This document shows positions 37,148 to 46,244 of a stretch of 64,000 nt of DNA, piece by piece. Origin of the DNA: Cyclobacteriaceae bacterium (GTDB lineage Bacteria > Bacteroidota > Bacteroidia > Cytophagales > Cyclobacteriaceae); the NCBI GenBank assembly GCA_019638285.1, contig JAHBUB010000001.1:1-64000 (forward strand), written 5' to 3'. The position numbers and the translations under genes are program-made. The notes under the pieces were generated by a model. That model was not told where the DNA came from. It did no database searches and saw only the letters and a program-made list of their open reading frames with translations. Numbering within the stretch: the first letter of the stretch is position 1; the number at the start of each line of letters is the position of its first letter.

Positions 37148-37180
37148 GAGCTCCTTGAAATCAAGGAGCTCTTTTTGTTT
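37148..37180 (+). terminator. Rho-independent terminator
   Basis: GAGCTCCTTG (37148-37157), loop AAAT, CAAGGAGCTC (37162-37171), then TTTTTGTTT. A 10-bp perfect stem and T-run close the LPP20-like pair. Confidence 0.88.
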
Positions 37181-37197
37181 AACGCAATCTATAAAAT

Positions 37198-37608
37198 ATG
37201 CCTGCTGGATATTCAGGAACACCTTTGATTAGGAAGCTGGGCATTAAACCAGGTTTCTCTATTCGGGTGATAAGTGAACCTGCTACCTATTGGGATTGGA
37301 TAAGCCCTTTGCCTGAAGAAATAAAAGTAATAAACAGGGCAAAGAAAGAAGGGGCAGACTTTATTCATCTCTTTGCGAAAGAGAAGAAGAAATTTGAGAA
37401 GGAGTTTTTAAAGTTCAAGATAGAATTGAAAAAGGACGGCATGCTGTGGGTGTCTTGGCCCAAGAAATCATCTAAAGTGGAATCCGATCTGGACGAAAAT
37501 ATCATTCGCAGCTACGGACTCGCCAACGGGCTTGTGGATGTTAAAGTCTGTGCTGTGGACGAAGTGTGGTCAGGTTTGAAATTTGTGTATCGGTTGAAAA
37601 GCCGATAA
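37198..37608 (+). CDS. DUF3052-like protein
   Basis: A 136-aa soluble protein: MPAGYSGTPLIRKLGIKPGFSIRVISEPATYWDWISPLPEEIKVI, then KDGMLWVSWPKKSSKVESDLDENIIRSYGLANGLVDVKVCAVDEVWSGLKFVYRL. The GYSGTPLxxKLGIK and MLWVSWPKxxS motifs identify the DUF3052 family. Its function is unknown. It converges with the anti-sigma gene with no gap (37608/37610). Confidence 0.82.
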   Translation: MPAGYSGTPLIRKLGIKPGFSIRVISEPATYWDWISPLPEEIKVINRAKKEGADFIHLFAKEKKKFEKEFLKFKIELKKDGMLWVSWPKKSSKVESDLDENIIRSYGLANGLVDVKVCAVDEVWSGLKFVYRLKSR

Positions 37609-37609
37609 A

Positions 37610-38137
37610 CTAAACATGCATCCTGGCTCTTTTGTTGAAAAGAGGTTTAAGAATAGTTCTATCCAGTAATAAGAAGGCGAGCCCAATATTAAGGGCTATG
37701 ATTGAGTTGACTATTAGCTTTCCGCTTAAAGGAATGGAGGGTAAAGCGGGAGTAGAAATCCCTGATGGCAGTTTGATTTGATTAAGAGGGAGCATTCCGT
37801 TTAGCGTGTCAAAAACGCCAGTGTTTACAAGGCTGGCACCAATTCCCATTGCTATCAGAATTCCGGTCAACAAGATCAATCCATTTTTAGGACTGAGTAG
37901 AGAGACAGTGGGTGCTTTATGAAGGTTTCCCATCACATGTTGCGTGAAATTGTCTGAGGGATGTAGCAACGTGTTGCTTTCTAGTGATTGCTGAATAAGC
38001 TTTAATACTTCCAGTCTATGGCGTAGTTCTTCTGATCCATTCAATCTATTTTTTACTTTTTCAAGTTTGTCGCCATTGAGTGAGCCTTCCAAATAGGCTA
38101 CCAGCAAATCGTCAATTCCTTGTGATATTTTTTCCAT
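37610..38137 (-). CDS. Putative anti-sigma factor membrane protein
   Basis: A 175-aa protein. Residues 1-75 form a soluble helical part (EKISQGIDDLLVAYLEGSLNGDKLEKVKNRLNGSEELRHRLEVLKLIQQSLES) like the N-terminal anti-sigma domain of zf-HC2 proteins, but without the HxxxCxxC zinc motif. Then come two or three membrane segments (NGLILLTGILIAMGIGAS and LIVNSIIALNIGLAFLLL). Ten bases upstream is the ECF sigma gene, so it probably holds that sigma factor inactive at the membrane. Confidence 0.7.
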   Translation of the reverse strand: MEKISQGIDDLLVAYLEGSLNGDKLEKVKNRLNGSEELRHRLEVLKLIQQSLESNTLLHPSDNFTQHVMGNLHKAPTVSLLSPKNGLILLTGILIAMGIGASLVNTGVFDTLNGMLPLNQIKLPSGISTPALPSIPLSGKLIVNSIIALNIGLAFLLLDRTILKPLFNKRARMHV

Positions 38138-38147
38138 ATCAGTAATA

Positions 38148-38705
38148 CTATAAAGTTAATGCTTCTTTTTTTAAAATACCTTTTAACTCATCGGCCAGCC
38201 GCTGCCGCGCACGATGAATTCTTACCTTGGTTGTGCTCATCTTCTGCCCCATAATATCAGCTACTTCCTCCAAAGAAAATTCTTTTAAATAGAACAACTG
38301 CAGGGAGAGCCGGTCGGCTTCATTCAACCGCTTTAATGCCTGGTCGATAAATACACTTTTGTCATCCTTTTCTAACGAATGATTTGATTCCCCTACGGGA
38401 TCAAAAGTATTGTCAATAGATTGAAACACGTGTCTGTTTTTCCTCTTGTGGCTAATGGCAGTGTTGAAGACTATTCTATAAAGCCATGTGGAAAACCGCG
38501 CACTTCTATTGAATCCTTTGAGATAGTGATAGGCTTTAATAAAAGCATCTTGTGCTACCTCCTCTGCATCCGGCCTATTTTCCATTATTTTATAAGCGAT
38601 GGTGAAAGCATAGCTCTTATAGTTATCCACCAATTGGGCGTAAAGCTGCTTGTCTCCTGCCAAAATGCGGTCAATGAGGTCGTTTTCTTCCTGGACTGTG
38701 ATCAC
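38148..38705 (-). CDS. ECF-family RNA polymerase sigma factor
   Basis: A 185-aa sigma factor. Region 2 is at about residues 22-90 (YKSYAFTIAYKIMENRPDAEEVAQDAFIKAYHYLKGFNRSARFSTWLYRIVFNTAISHKRK), and region 4 at about 125-175 (LNEADRLSLQLFYLKEFSLEEVADIMGQKMSTTKVRIHRARQRL). Regions 1 and 3 are absent, as in all ECF factors. It is followed by its likely anti-sigma partner. The stimulus and regulon are not inferable. Confidence 0.93.
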   Translation of the reverse strand: MITVQEENDLIDRILAGDKQLYAQLVDNYKSYAFTIAYKIMENRPDAEEVAQDAFIKAYHYLKGFNRSARFSTWLYRIVFNTAISHKRKNRHVFQSIDNTFDPVGESNHSLEKDDKSVFIDQALKRLNEADRLSLQLFYLKEFSLEEVADIMGQKMSTTKVRIHRARQRLADELKGILKKEALTL

Positions 38706-38832
38706 GGGTCTTTGACGCGGTGTTTGGATAATAAGTTACACAATAAACATTGTTGGAGCGATAAATAAATTTTAAGAGCTTGTAACCATACGCTCTAGCC
38801 GTGCGTCAAAGGGCCAAAAAACAATTAAAACT

Positions 38833-39174
38833 ATGGATGTAGCAATTATGGGCACAATGATCCCGATCGTAGGGATAATAGGAGCCTTTATAATAACAGG
38901 GTATTTGCGCAAGTTTCAGAATATGGAGCGCATGGCAATCATCGACAAAGGGCTGGATCCTTCCTTGTTTAAGACAGAGCGAGTTACGGCAGGTGCGCTG
39001 CGTGCAGCACTTTTGCTAATTGGGGCTGGTTTGGGCTTGTTAATGGGCTATTGGCTGGACACAGCTTATGGTATGGAGGAGGTAGCCTACTTTTCTATGA
39101 TCTTTATTTTTGGTGGAATGGGGTTAGGTGTTGCTTACCTGGTGGAAGAACGAAAGAATAAAGTAGAAAAATAA
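38833..39174 (+). CDS. DUF6249-like small membrane protein
   Basis: A 113-aa protein with an N-terminal hydrophobic segment (MIPIVGIIGAFIITGYL), a basic loop (RKFQNMERMAIIDKGLDPSLF) and two further membrane helices (ALRAALLLIGAGLGLLMGYWL, VAYFSMIFIFGGMGLGVAYLV). The E-R-M-A-x-I-x-x-G loop is typical of the DUF6249 family. It is divergent from the ECF sigma gene and may belong to its regulon. Confidence 0.72.
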   Translation: MDVAIMGTMIPIVGIIGAFIITGYLRKFQNMERMAIIDKGLDPSLFKTERVTAGALRAALLLIGAGLGLLMGYWLDTAYGMEEVAYFSMIFIFGGMGLGVAYLVEERKNKVEK

Positions 39175-39243
39175 TTATAGCAATTATAGTTTTTCAGTCA
39201 AACTGAATAATCCCCTGTTCAAGGTTGGAAGGAGATTGTTGCA

Positions 39244-40698
39244 TTACGAATACAGCCATAACCCGATGGTTAGCATGGCTACCGAAATCAAAACAAGTGC
39301 AAACAGATTTACCAAAATACCCGCACGCATCATTTGTTTTACGGAAATGTGTCCACTTGCAAACAGAATCGCATTTGGAGGTGTGGAGATGGGCATCATA
39401 AAAGCACAACTGGCTGCAAAAGCTACGGGCATGGCAAGAATAATAGGATTGATTTGAAGGCCATCGGCAATGCCCAATACCACAGGTACTAATATGGTAG
39501 TAAGTGCAACGTTGCTCATCAACTCTGTTAAAACCATAGAGAGTCCTGAAAGGGTAACAATTAACCCACTGGTAGATAGATGTGTTTGTTGTGCGATCTG
39601 GTCACCAATCAATTGAACGAGGCCAGCATCTTCCATTCCCTGCGCCAAAGACAATCCGCCCCCAAACAGCAAGAGTATTCCCCATGGAAGATTTTTCATA
39701 TCCACCCAATCCAAAATGAATGTAGAGCTCTTCAGTTCGATGGGCGTCACGAACATTAATATTCCTCCTGTCATGGCAATGGTAGTATCATCAAGAAGAT
39801 TAGTGCCGATAAGCGCATTAATATTCTGTCGAAAGATCCAGAAGAAACAGGTGATACCAAAGATGACCAATACGCTTTTTTCTTCTTTTGAAATGGCGCC
39901 AAGCCCTTTCAGTTTTGAATGAATGAGCTCTTTTGAGCCTTCTATTGAGCGAAGCCCATTGCGGTAAAGTATTTGAGTGATGACAATGTAACAAGCAACG
40001 AGTAAGGCCAGCATTAAGGGTATCCCGATAACCATCCAGGTGGCAAAGCTTACATCCTGGTTATAAAAACGTTTGATAAAACCCACGGTCACTACGTTGG
40101 GTGGTGTGCCAATGATAGTAGCGATGCCCCCGATACTGGCCGCATAGGCAATGCTCAGCATGAGTCCAGTGGCAAATTTTTCGAACTTGGGTTTGTCTGC
40201 TTCACTGATTTCTCCTGCCAATAGCCTCGTAACAGAGGTGGCAATTGGAAGCATCATCACAGCTGTAGCGGTATTGCTTATCCACATGCTAATGAGCGCA
40301 GTGGAGATCATGAAGCCCATAATGATACCATTTCCACTCGTACCTGTCATCCGGATGAGGTTTAGCGCTATCCGGGTGTGCAGATTGTGCTTCTCCAATG
40401 CCAAAGCAATCATAAATCCGCCCATAAAAAGGAATATGATGCTGTCCCCATAAGGTGCTGCTGCCTCTCTTGCCGTGGCTACCGTAAAGAGAGGGAAAAG
40501 AATCATGGGCAATAGCGCTGTAACTGGAATAGGTGCTGCCTCTGTCACCCACCAAGTCACCATCCAGGCGCCCATCGATAGAACCACCACACCTTTATAG
40601 GAAAGCGCTGTTTGCGAAAGCAGGGCATATAAGATGATAAACAATAACGGGCCTAGGACCAGGCTAATAATTTTGTTTTTAGAAACAGAAGCAGTCAC
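39244..40698 (-). CDS. DASS/SLC13-family sodium-coupled anion symporter
   Basis: A 484-aa membrane transporter. The family's sodium and substrate motifs are present: MWISNTATAVMMLPIATS and the later MVLTELMSNVALTTILVPVV, each with an S-N-T or S-N-x substrate tip. GTPPNVV and ISTPPNAIL are the paired loops of the inverted-repeat fold. Substrates in the family are dicarboxylates or sulfate; TCA-cycle intermediates are likely. Confidence 0.9.
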   Translation of the reverse strand: MTASVSKNKIISLVLGPLLFIILYALLSQTALSYKGVVVLSMGAWMVTWWVTEAAPIPVTALLPMILFPLFTVATAREAAAPYGDSIIFLFMGGFMIALALEKHNLHTRIALNLIRMTGTSGNGIIMGFMISTALISMWISNTATAVMMLPIATSVTRLLAGEISEADKPKFEKFATGLMLSIAYAASIGGIATIIGTPPNVVTVGFIKRFYNQDVSFATWMVIGIPLMLALLVACYIVITQILYRNGLRSIEGSKELIHSKLKGLGAISKEEKSVLVIFGITCFFWIFRQNINALIGTNLLDDTTIAMTGGILMFVTPIELKSSTFILDWVDMKNLPWGILLLFGGGLSLAQGMEDAGLVQLIGDQIAQQTHLSTSGLIVTLSGLSMVLTELMSNVALTTILVPVVLGIADGLQINPIILAMPVAFAASCAFMMPISTPPNAILFASGHISVKQMMRAGILVNLFALVLISVAMLTIGLWLYS

Positions 40699-40768
40699 GA
40701 GGTTTTGGGCTTAGTTATTCTTACAAGATATGTACTTGGAAAGAAATATGAATAGATTGGAGTAAGTA

Positions 40769-40792
40769 AAAAGGCCTGATTGCTCAGGCCTG
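40769..40792 (-). terminator. Terminator for the RRM gene
   Basis: GGCCTGA and TCAGGCC form a 7-bp stem with a TTGC loop at 40774-40791; on the minus strand it is followed by TTTTTACTT. It lies 24 bp after the RRM protein stop. Confidence 0.8.
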
Positions 40793-40815
40793 TATTACAT
40801 TTAATAAAGTTTGAT

Positions 40816-41064
40816 TTATTGTGTTTTTGAGTTTGCAGGCTTTACGATAATTGTTCTGCCATCCAATTCGGTCTCATTCAGGGCAGCAATGGCGTTGTTC
40901 CCTTCATCATCATTTGGCATTTCTACAAATCCATAACCCTTAGACCTGCCTGTTTCACGGTCGGTTACGATTTTAGCAGAAGTGACCTCTCCATACTGGG
41001 CAAAAGCTTTTTCCAGTGCATCATGTCCGGTCTTAAAATTGAGTTTAGCAACGAAAATGTTCAT
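40816..41064 (-). CDS. RRM-type RNA-binding protein
   Basis: An 82-aa single RNA-recognition-motif protein. RNP2 is MNIFVAKLNF and RNP1 is RSKGYGFVEM, with ALNETELDGRTIIVKPA closing the fold. Such small glycine-poor RRM proteins are common in Bacteroidota and cyanobacteria and are often cold-induced. It has its own terminator. Confidence 0.93.
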   Translation of the reverse strand: MNIFVAKLNFKTGHDALEKAFAQYGEVTSAKIVTDRETGRSKGYGFVEMPNDDEGNNAIAALNETELDGRTIIVKPANSKTQ

Positions 41065-41185
41065 GGCAGAATATTAGGTTAAGATTGTATTTAATGAAAA
41101 GGAGGCTTTTTTTATAGCCCACCAAACCATTATGACACAAAATAAAAATTAATTGATAAATATTCAAGGAAGAGTGGAAGTGAAA

Positions 41186-42838
41186 CTACCCCATGATCAG
41201 TTCTCTTGCATTTTCTTTGGCCAGAGTAGAAGGTTTTTCGCCTCCTATCATCTTTGCAATTTCTTCAATTCGTTCTTCTTCTGTCAATCTTTTTATCTGA
41301 CTGATAGTTTTTGCGCGTTTTGAGTCTTTGTACGCATAAAAATGACAATCGGCCTTAGCTGCAATTTGAGGGAGATGGCTGATGGCGAGAAGTTGGTGTG
41401 CTTCTGCCATGGTCTTCATCATTTTACCCAGTCGAATGGCAATTTCACCGGATACACCCGTGTCAATTTCATCCAAAATGAGGGTAGGTAATGAGGTTTT
41501 CTCAGCCAGCAGGTATTTGATGCAAAACATCAGCCGGGAGAACTCCCCACCGGAAGCCACCTGTGCCAGTGGTCGTACGGCAATTCCTTTATTCGCACTG
41601 AACAGTAATTCAATATTGTCACTACCGGAAGCAGTAGGGGGCCCCGTCTGATGCTCTACAATCAGTTGTGCCTCTGGAATTCCCAATTCACTCAACAAAT
41701 TCACCATTTGCTTACAAAAACCTTTAAAGCTTTTAAGCCTGGATTGACTTAACGCTTCTCCTTTTTCATTTAATCGTTGGATGCCCTGCTCTAGTTTCTT
41801 TTTTAATGAGGCCAATTCTTCATCAAGGTTACTGGTCTTGTCAGCTTTCAACTGCAAATCACTTTGCAGTTGAAGTAGTTCTTTCACAGATCCCAGCCGA
41901 TGTTTTTGTTGCAGTTGATAAATCAGGCTTAACCGATTCTTGGCTTCTTCAATTTTTTCAGGGTCTAAATCAATTTTCTCTTCTTCACCTTCTATCTCGC
42001 TGATGATGTCACTCAATTCTATGCGCACGCTTTCAAACCGTTCCGTGAGTTTTTTGTAGTGATCAGAATAGTTGCTCAGTGCACTTAAAGTAGTGCGTGC
42101 CTCATTTAAAATTCCGGAAGCTGAAATATCAGACCGGTCGAGTTGGACAAGCAGTTGATTAAATTTGGTTTTAATGTCTTCGGCATGCTCCATTATTTTG
42201 AGGGCCGACTCCAATGCTTCTTGCTCACCTTCTACAAGTCGGGCTTTGCTCAACTCTTCCAACTGGAATTTCACAAAATCTGATTCTTGCCGAAGTATGT
42301 TGGCTTCGTGCGACAAGGCGTCAAATGCTTCTTTGGTGATTACATAATGTTGCCATGCACTTTTATATTTCTCCCTAGATTCACCATTCGCGGCAAAGGC
42401 ATCAATTACACTGAGTTGAAACGCACGATTTCCTAAATCCAGGGTCTCATGTTGCGAATGAATATCCATCAACCTCATCCCAATCTTTTTCATGATATCC
42501 AAAGTGACGGGTGTATCATTGATAAACGCGCGACTCTTTCCACCGGGGCTGATCTCTCTGCGGATGACAGTTTGCTTGTCGTAGTCTAAATTTTCGCTTT
42601 CAAAAAGTGGTTGCAAATGGTAGGCACCGATATCAAAAGTACCTTCTGTGATGCATTTTTCTTTATCGTTCCAAAGCACCTTTGTGTCTGCTCGGTTGCC
42701 CAGCAGCAATCCGATGGCTCCCAGCATAATGGACTTACCCGCACCCGTTTCCCCCGTGATCACATTGAGATGACGGGATAAATCCATCTCCAGATGATCG
42801 ATGAGGGCGTAGTTTTTTATGGTGAGGTGTGTCAGCAT
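41186..42838 (-). CDS. recN: DNA repair protein RecN
   Basis: A 550-aa SMC-like ATPase of double-strand-break repair. Walker A is GETGAGKSIMLGAIGLLLG near residue 32, and the signature and Walker B are LAQVASGGEFSRLMFCIKYLLAEKTSLPTLILDEIDTGVSG near 430-470. The middle is a coiled coil (ESALKIMEHAEDIKTKFNQLL and onward). It is last in the bamD-rpoZ-coaBC-DUF4835-recN series on the minus strand, 85 bp after the preceding gene. Confidence 0.96.
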   Translation of the reverse strand: MLTHLTIKNYALIDHLEMDLSRHLNVITGETGAGKSIMLGAIGLLLGNRADTKVLWNDKEKCITEGTFDIGAYHLQPLFESENLDYDKQTVIRREISPGGKSRAFINDTPVTLDIMKKIGMRLMDIHSQHETLDLGNRAFQLSVIDAFAANGESREKYKSAWQHYVITKEAFDALSHEANILRQESDFVKFQLEELSKARLVEGEQEALESALKIMEHAEDIKTKFNQLLVQLDRSDISASGILNEARTTLSALSNYSDHYKKLTERFESVRIELSDIISEIEGEEEKIDLDPEKIEEAKNRLSLIYQLQQKHRLGSVKELLQLQSDLQLKADKTSNLDEELASLKKKLEQGIQRLNEKGEALSQSRLKSFKGFCKQMVNLLSELGIPEAQLIVEHQTGPPTASGSDNIELLFSANKGIAVRPLAQVASGGEFSRLMFCIKYLLAEKTSLPTLILDEIDTGVSGEIAIRLGKMMKTMAEAHQLLAISHLPQIAAKADCHFYAYKDSKRAKTISQIKRLTEEERIEEIAKMIGGEKPSTLAKENARELIMG

Positions 42839-42923
42839 TTACTATTATTATTTGCCTAGCCCAAAGCATAGGCATTTACAATATTAATTTATTTACCTCA
42901 GAATCGACAGTGTGCCAATCTTC

Positions 42924-43817
42924 CTAATTAGAAATGATCTTCTGATAAATATTCCGCTTTGGGTCTATGCTATTGAGAATATCATAAGCCTCCCTGCGTA
43001 CACTCAGGTTGCCATCGGAAAATATATTTACAAGCTCATTGGCTTTGGTGTCGAAAAAGGAAACCACAAAGATGGTATTGGGGTAGGAGGCCCACACTGT
43101 TTTGAGATTTTTGAGTACATCGAGAATGATCGTCCGGCTTTGGTCGGGCGTTTTATCAAATGTATCCAGCGCCAATCTATGATAGCGGTAAGTGTTTTTT
43201 CTCAGCTCAGCCATTTGTGGATTGTTCAAATTTTCGATGAGCGCATAGCGATTTCTGTTGCTTCCCAACGCCTGCCATCCCGGGCGATTGGAGGGTTGCG
43301 CATTGTTGACAACAGTTAGCGCTTTTTGAAAATAGGGGGTGCCTCCCATTTCCGCGTAGGAATCATAATCCATCCCCAACACGATGTAGGCATAAAATGC
43401 CAACATAGAGGTAAGGTTACTTATGTATGCATTGTCATTGTATTCCAGGGGCAATGATTCAGTATATTCAAATTCCCATTCGCGATCCGCAAAGTTCAAA
43501 AGCACAGATTCGTAGTTGGTATTGTACACCGGGCGGGCAGAGGTGATTTGTGCATTGGCAGTAAAATTGCCAATGGAGGGCATCTTGGTGATGTTTAGAA
43601 AAAGTGTGCCTTTTATTTTCTCATAATTTTTGTAGCTGTCGTTGGTCCATTTCCGCGTATTTAGAAAATTAGCAAAAGCCCGCTCCATATCCAAGAAAAT
43701 GGCGCGGTCGGTAGTTTGGACTTGTTCGGCATTTATCACCACCTTGAAATTTAACTCCTGACCAAAGAGGGCAGTGGTGGAAAAAGCAAAAATTAGAAGG
43801 ATGACAATTCTATGCAT
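42924..43817 (-). CDS. DUF4835 / PorD-like protein
   Basis: A 297-aa exported protein with signal MHRIVILLIFAFSTTALFGQ. The body LNFKVVINAEQVQTTDRAIFLDMERAFANFLNTRKWT...YNDNAYISNLTSMLAFYAYIVLGMDYDSYA identifies DUF4835. The family has been linked to the type IX secretion system under the name PorD; that link is from memory. It overlaps coaBC by 8 bp. T9SS use is supported independently by the sorting-domain protein at 46245. Confidence 0.82.
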   Translation of the reverse strand: MHRIVILLIFAFSTTALFGQELNFKVVINAEQVQTTDRAIFLDMERAFANFLNTRKWTNDSYKNYEKIKGTLFLNITKMPSIGNFTANAQITSARPVYNTNYESVLLNFADREWEFEYTESLPLEYNDNAYISNLTSMLAFYAYIVLGMDYDSYAEMGGTPYFQKALTVVNNAQPSNRPGWQALGSNRNRYALIENLNNPQMAELRKNTYRYHRLALDTFDKTPDQSRTIILDVLKNLKTVWASYPNTIFVVSFFDTKANELVNIFSDGNLSVRREAYDILNSIDPKRNIYQKIISN

Positions 43818-45006
43818 AGCGTTGAACTATTGCATTAACGATGTCGGAGGCAACATCTTTCTTATTCTTTAAGGAAAATTCAACAATCTCTCCCTTTTTG
43901 TCAATTAATGTGATTTTGTTGGTATCATGGCCGAATCCTGCTCCAGTGTCATTGGGGGAGTTGAGCACGATCAGGTCAAAGTTTTTGGCGGCAATTTTCT
44001 TCTTGGCATTCTGTACCTCATTTTCCGTTTCCAGTGCAAAACCCACTGTAAATTGATCCTTTCTTTTCTGCCCACCCAACTCAGTTGCTATGTCGTGGGT
44101 TTTTACCAATTGCAGGGTAAGGTCAGTATCACTCTTTTTAATTTTTTGGTCAGCTATGGTAGCAGGTCGGTAGTCGGCCACTGCTGCTGCGAACACGGCA
44201 ATGTCTATTCCGTGAAAAATGGCCTGGGAGGCTTCAAACATATCGGCTGCTGAAGTCACGTTCTTTATTTCTATCTCTGGATGGGACAGGGTAAGGTGGG
44301 TAGGGCCTGTTATCAGGGTAACTTTTGCCCCTGAATGGGCCAATGCTTCTGCGATAGCAAAACCCATCTTCCCGCTGGAGTTATTTCCAATAAAGCGTAC
44401 GGGATCCAGGGCCTCGTGGGTGGGTCCGGCTGTTACCAATGCGTGCTTTCCGCTAAGCTTTTTTTTTTCGCTGAAGAAGAGGGCGAGCTGCTCCATGATT
44501 TCTTCCGGCTCGGCCATTCTGCCTGTACCGATGAGGCCGCTGGCCAGTTCCCCATGGCCGGGAGTAATTTGATGGTTGCCGTACTCCTTCAGCGTTTGCA
44601 AATTCCTTTTTGTGGAGGGGTGTTGCAGCATATCCAGGTCCATGGCAGGTGCTATAAATACAGGGCAGCGAGAGGAGAGATAGACTGCTAATAAAAGGTT
44701 ATCACATTCACCATGTGCCATCTTTGCAAGGGTATTGGCACTGGCCGGAGCTATCACGATAGCATCGGCCCAAAGCCCCAACGCTACATGATTGTTCCAT
44801 TCCCCTGCCTCATTTTTAACAAATTGAGACAAGACAGGGTTTTTAGAAAGGGTAGAAAGGGTTAATGGGGTAATAAAATCCTTTGCGGATTCAGTCATAA
44901 TCACCTTTACCTCAGCGCCTTCTTTCACCAGTAATCGTGTAAGAATAGCTGCTTTGTAGGCGGCAATGCTTCCTGTAATCCCCAGGATGATCTTCCTTCC
45001 TTTCAA
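43810..45006 (-). CDS. coaBC: Bifunctional CoaBC: phosphopantothenoylcysteine decarboxylase / phosphopantothenate-cysteine ligase
   Basis: A 398-aa bifunctional coenzyme A biosynthesis enzyme. The flavoprotein decarboxylase half starts KIILGITGSIAAYKAAILTRLLVKEG and contains the catalytic-type HPSTKRNLQTL segment; APASANTLAKMAHG is the FMN region. The ligase half begins near residue 190 (KHALVTAGPTHEALDPVRFIGNNSSGKMG), with AAVADYRPA and KIKKSDTDLTLQLVKTHDI. It is in the conserved bamD-rpoZ-coaBC series. Confidence 0.96.
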   Translation of the reverse strand: MKGRKIILGITGSIAAYKAAILTRLLVKEGAEVKVIMTESAKDFITPLTLSTLSKNPVLSQFVKNEAGEWNNHVALGLWADAIVIAPASANTLAKMAHGECDNLLLAVYLSSRCPVFIAPAMDLDMLQHPSTKRNLQTLKEYGNHQITPGHGELASGLIGTGRMAEPEEIMEQLALFFSEKKKLSGKHALVTAGPTHEALDPVRFIGNNSSGKMGFAIAEALAHSGAKVTLITGPTHLTLSHPEIEIKNVTSAADMFEASQAIFHGIDIAVFAAAVADYRPATIADQKIKKSDTDLTLQLVKTHDIATELGGQKRKDQFTVGFALETENEVQNAKKKIAAKNFDLIVLNSPNDTGAGFGHDTNKITLIDKKGEIVEFSLKNKKDVASDIVNAIVQRYA

Positions 45007-45016
45007 AGCAAAATGT

Positions 45017-45340
45017 TTATTCCGGAATGGCTTCCAAGTCGCTGCGCATACGGAAATTCAATTTTCCTTCCAGGAATTCTTCAGTAGCCAGCGTAGTGGA
45101 TTTGGGCATGCGTTCGTAAAACTTGGAGATTTCGATTTGTTCACGGTTTTCAAAAACCTCCTCCAGGTTGTCTACAGTAGTTGCAAATTCAGCAAGTTTT
45201 GAATTCAACTCTTCTTTAATATTTACCGCAATCTGACGCGCACGATGAGATATGATCACAACAGAATCATAAATATTACCCGTTGGTTCAATGATCTTCT
45301 TAATGTCGCGTGTGATAATAGATGGTTGTACAATGGCCAT
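45017..45340 (-). CDS. rpoZ: RNA polymerase omega-like subunit
   Basis: A 107-aa protein: AIVQPSIITRDIKKIIEPTGNIYDSVVIISHRARQIAVNIKEELNSKL. The IYDSVVIISHRARQIA segment corresponds to omega's A..R.RQI core, which binds the C-terminus of beta-prime. The fit is to the divergent Bacteroidota omega type. It lies 4 bp after bamD and 10 bp before coaBC, the typical order. Confidence 0.85.
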   Translation of the reverse strand: MAIVQPSIITRDIKKIIEPTGNIYDSVVIISHRARQIAVNIKEELNSKLAEFATTVDNLEEVFENREQIEISKFYERMPKSTTLATEEFLEGKLNFRMRSDLEAIPE

Positions 45341-45344
45341 GATG

Positions 45345-46163
45345 TTATGAATTATTTATTTTGTATTGATTGACTTTCGTGATACTCTCTGAATAATATT
45401 TTTCTGCTTCTTTGAGAAACTGACTTTGTGGATAGTTATCTATCAATTCGGTATAAAATTCGATTACAGTAGAATAACGCTCCTTCTGTAAGCTGGGTAA
45501 ACTTTGTGTGGCCAACCTGTATTGCGCCTCTACTTTTAAAAATGCTACTTCTTCCAGATAGTGTGAATCAGGGAAGCTTTCCCTGAAGGAATCAAAAGCA
45601 ATAACTGCGGCCTTGTAACGCTTGATTTTAAGGTAAAGTTTCGCGTTTTCAAAGTTCTTCCTTTCTAGCTTCTGCTGACTTTCCTCAATTACTTTGGTGC
45701 CCTTTTCTACAAATTCGCTCCCTGGGAACTGATTAATAAATGTCTGCATGGCTGCCATCGCTTCTATGCCACTCGTCTGGTCAAGATTATAGTCTGGGGC
45801 AGACATGTAAAGAGAATAAGCATACATAAAGTGCGCTTCTTCTGACTGAGCGCTGCGTCCGTAAGTTTCATAAAAAGACTTAAACTGGGCCGAGGCCAGC
45901 AGATAAGTTCTTTCATAATATTGGCAATAAGCCAGCAGGAACTCTACTTTCTCACCTTCCGGCAAACCCCGTACCACAGGGCGAATCTGTTCAAATAACA
46001 AGGCAGAGTGATAATAGTCCTCTTTCTCGTAATAGTTTTGCGCAGCTTCATACTTCACCCGCCAGTCCTCGCTCTTCTCAATTTTCCTGTATTTGCTACA
46101 GGAGGCACCGAAACCAACGATAACTGCCAAGACGCAGTAAAATAACAACTTTCTAACCCGCAT
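45345..46163 (-). CDS. bamD: Outer membrane assembly lipoprotein BamD
   Basis: A 272-aa lipoprotein (signal ending FGASCSKYRK) built of TPR-like helical repeats: WRVKYEAAQNYYEKEDYYHSALLFEQIRPVVRG, VEFLLAYCQYYERTYLLASAQFKSFYETYG, and AKLYLKIKRYKAAVIAFDSFRESFPDSHYLEEV. BamD works with BamA to insert beta-barrel proteins. It is the first gene of the conserved operon. Confidence 0.94.
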   Translation of the reverse strand: MRVRKLLFYCVLAVIVGFGASCSKYRKIEKSEDWRVKYEAAQNYYEKEDYYHSALLFEQIRPVVRGLPEGEKVEFLLAYCQYYERTYLLASAQFKSFYETYGRSAQSEEAHFMYAYSLYMSAPDYNLDQTSGIEAMAAMQTFINQFPGSEFVEKGTKVIEESQQKLERKNFENAKLYLKIKRYKAAVIAFDSFRESFPDSHYLEEVAFLKVEAQYRLATQSLPSLQKERYSTVIEFYTELIDNYPQSQFLKEAEKYYSESITKVNQYKINNS

Positions 46164-46244
46164 AAGCCTGCAAATATACTACACTGGCAGCAATTCGCAA
46201 TCTGCAACTGTTTTCACTAAACCCAATTAGAGGATGAAAATCAA